Assembly (NCBI RefSeq): GCF_900115555.1 | Contig: NZ_FOWX01000020.1 | Coordinates: forward strand, 27,839 to 91,838 | Length of the DNA: 64,000 nucleotides | Reading direction: 5' to 3' | Source: Pseudomonas borbori | GTDB taxonomy: Bacteria > Pseudomonadota > Gammaproteobacteria > Pseudomonadales > Pseudomonadaceae | Part shown: in pieces, positions 62,991 through 64,000 of the stretch | Layout: each line of letters begins with the position of its first letter | Position numbering within the stretch: position 1 is the first letter of the stretch | Program-made: the position numbers and the translations under genes | The notes under the pieces: model-generated | What the model was told of the DNA's origin: nothing | The model's database searches: none | Seen by the model: only the letters and a program-made list of their open reading frames with translations

Positions 62991-64000
62991 ATGGCTACTT
63001 TGATCGGTGTCGTCAGTCAGGTTGTCGGCGAGGTTTTTGCGGTGGCTGGCGATGGAATGCGTCGCCCGCTGGTCGAAGGCGATCGGGTATTTGCCGGGGA
63101 ACAGCTGGTTACCGGGGCGGGCGGTGCAGTAGCTATCGCCTTGGCCGGCGGTGGCGAGCTGACGCTCGGGCGTGACAGCAGCCTGATGCTGGATACGCAG
63201 GTGCTGGCCGGTATGCGCGGTGACGGCGCTGCGGCGCCTGAGTCAGCGGGGCAAACAGCGCCCAGTGATAAGGATCTGACCGATGTCGAGCAACTGCAGG
63301 CGGCCATTGAAGCCGGCGTCGATCCGACCGTGGCTCTTGCTGCCACGGCTGCAGGGCCTGGCTCGGGTGGTGCAGGCGGCGGTGGCGGCCATTCGTTCGT
63401 CTTGTTGGGTGAAACTGCCGGAGCACTTGAGCCGGTCATAGGTTTCCCTACCGAGGGCCTGGGCTTCGTTCCGGAGTTTCCCGATCCGGATATCGAACAG
63501 ACGAACGAGCAGGCGGCCGAGGAGCCAGTCATTCCGCAAATTATTTTGGGTGAGCGCCAATCGGTGTCCGAATCCGCGTTGGCGACGGGGTCGAACGCGG
63601 ATTCGGACGGCGAGTTCGCCAGTGGTACTTTCCAGTTGGCGCATGCTGGCGGGCTAAGCGTTCTGCAGAGTCTCACCATTAACGATGTGACAGTGTCCAT
63701 CGTTAGTCTGGTGGGCGTGAGTTTCGTTGGTGAGCATGGCATCCTCACCATCACCGGCTACGACGGTAGCACCGGGGTGGTTAGTTACAGCTATGAGCTA
63801 ACCAGCCCTGCCAACAGCAGCACCGGCAACCCGTCTGGCATATTCACTCTGAGCGCCTCGGACGGTACGCAGTCATCGACACCGGCGAATCTCGTCATCG
63901 AGATATTCGACGATGTGCCGAACGCGGTCGACGACAGCCACAGCATCGCCGAAGACACACTGGCGCCGATCAGCGGCAACGTGCTCAGCAACGACCTGCA
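62991..64000 (+). CDS. N-terminus of a LapA-like giant adhesin (RTX-type, truncated by window)
   Basis: Only the first ~336 residues are visible. Residues 1-110 form the LapA retention module (M-A-T-L-I-G-V-V-S-Q-V-V-G-E-V-F-A-V-A-G-D-G). T119-A-A-G122 followed by P-G-S-G-G is the LapG protease site that sets release from the cell surface. After a linker the sequence becomes Ser/Thr/Asp-rich with a bacterial Ig/VCBS-like repeat (A-V-D-D-S-H-S-I-A-E-D-T at ~311). The protein should be secreted by the divergent LapEBC system and anchored in the outer membrane by the retained N-terminus. lapD and lapG are not in the window. Confidence 0.92.
   Translation, partial: MATLIGVVSQVVGEVFAVAGDGMRRPLVEGDRVFAGEQLVTGAGGAVAIALAGGGELTLGRDSSLMLDTQVLAGMRGDGAAAPESAGQTAPSDKDLTDVEQLQAAIEAGVDPTVALAATAAGPGSGGAGGGGGHSFVLLGETAGALEPVIGFPTEGLGFVPEFPDPDIEQTNEQAAEEPVIPQIILGERQSVSESALATGSNADSDGEFASGTFQLAHAGGLSVLQSLTINDVTVSIVSLVGVSFVGEHGILTITGYDGSTGVVSYSYELTSPANSSTGNPSGIFTLSASDGTQSSTPANLVIEIFDDVPNAVDDSHSIAEDTLAPISGNVLSNDL

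Overview
The window is a high-G+C gammaproteobacterial chromosome segment that reads as Pseudomonas. Gene content and order closely follow P. aeruginosa blocks I know: cyaB, trkH, the Cpx locus, yciI, rnm, yciO, trpS, scpAB, rluB, yciK, mupP, ubiG, mtaD/mtnA, gyrA, serC, pheA, hisC, tyrA-aroA, cmk and rpsA. A second block resembles PA1414 to PA1422, with a small Anr-type gene, an MBL hydrolase, a TPP decarboxylase, a YjiH transporter, gbuA and gbuR. The duplicated trkH, the chr operon and the many intergenic repeats argue for a species other than P. aeruginosa. No tRNA, rRNA or CRISPR array was seen.

Layout. 0-0.5 kb: the 3' end of a superfamily I helicase. 0.5-3.6 kb: an accessory patch, visibly A+T-richer around 0.7-2.2 kb, with four small minus-strand genes (two exported proteins, a winged-helix-like protein, a HEPN-like protein). 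It is bracketed by an imperfect inverted repeat and holds integron-like core motifs, large hairpins and an orphan terminator. 3.7-16.3 kb: housekeeping and membrane genes, including the CyaB adenylate cyclase, an AraC-family gene remnant and two tandem trkH genes. 16.4-19.5 kb: the CpxR / Spy-like chaperone / CpxS envelope-stress locus with a CpxR box. MITE-like repeats lie at 15.4, 19.6 and 20.1 kb.

20.3-26.7 kb: rnm, yciO, trpS, scpA, scpB and rluB, ended by a strong terminator. 26.7-33 kb: a diguanylate cyclase, then yciK, mupP and ubiG (cell-wall recycling and ubiquinone), then mtaD opposite mtnA (methylthioadenosine salvage). 33.2-44.2 kb: gyrA, followed by an aromatic/serine/histidine amino-acid supercluster ending in cmk and rpsA. 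ihfB, which normally follows rpsA, is absent, which marks a synteny break near 44.3-44.5 kb.

44.5-54 kb: an EamA exporter, aceK, a 43-residue small gene behind a perfect Anr/FNR box, an MBL hydrolase, and a guanidino-compound catabolic set. In that set a 2-ketoarginine decarboxylase-like enzyme, a YjiH carrier and guanidinobutyrase GbuA sit beside their LysR regulator, with a near-perfect 26-bp palindrome between gbuA and gbuR. 54-56.7 kb: a chromate-resistance operon, chrB-chrA-rhodanese. 57.6-64 kb: a LapE-LapB-LapC type I secretion operon diverging from the start of a LapA-like giant adhesin, which carries a retention module and a LapG-type TAAG cleavage motif and runs off the window.
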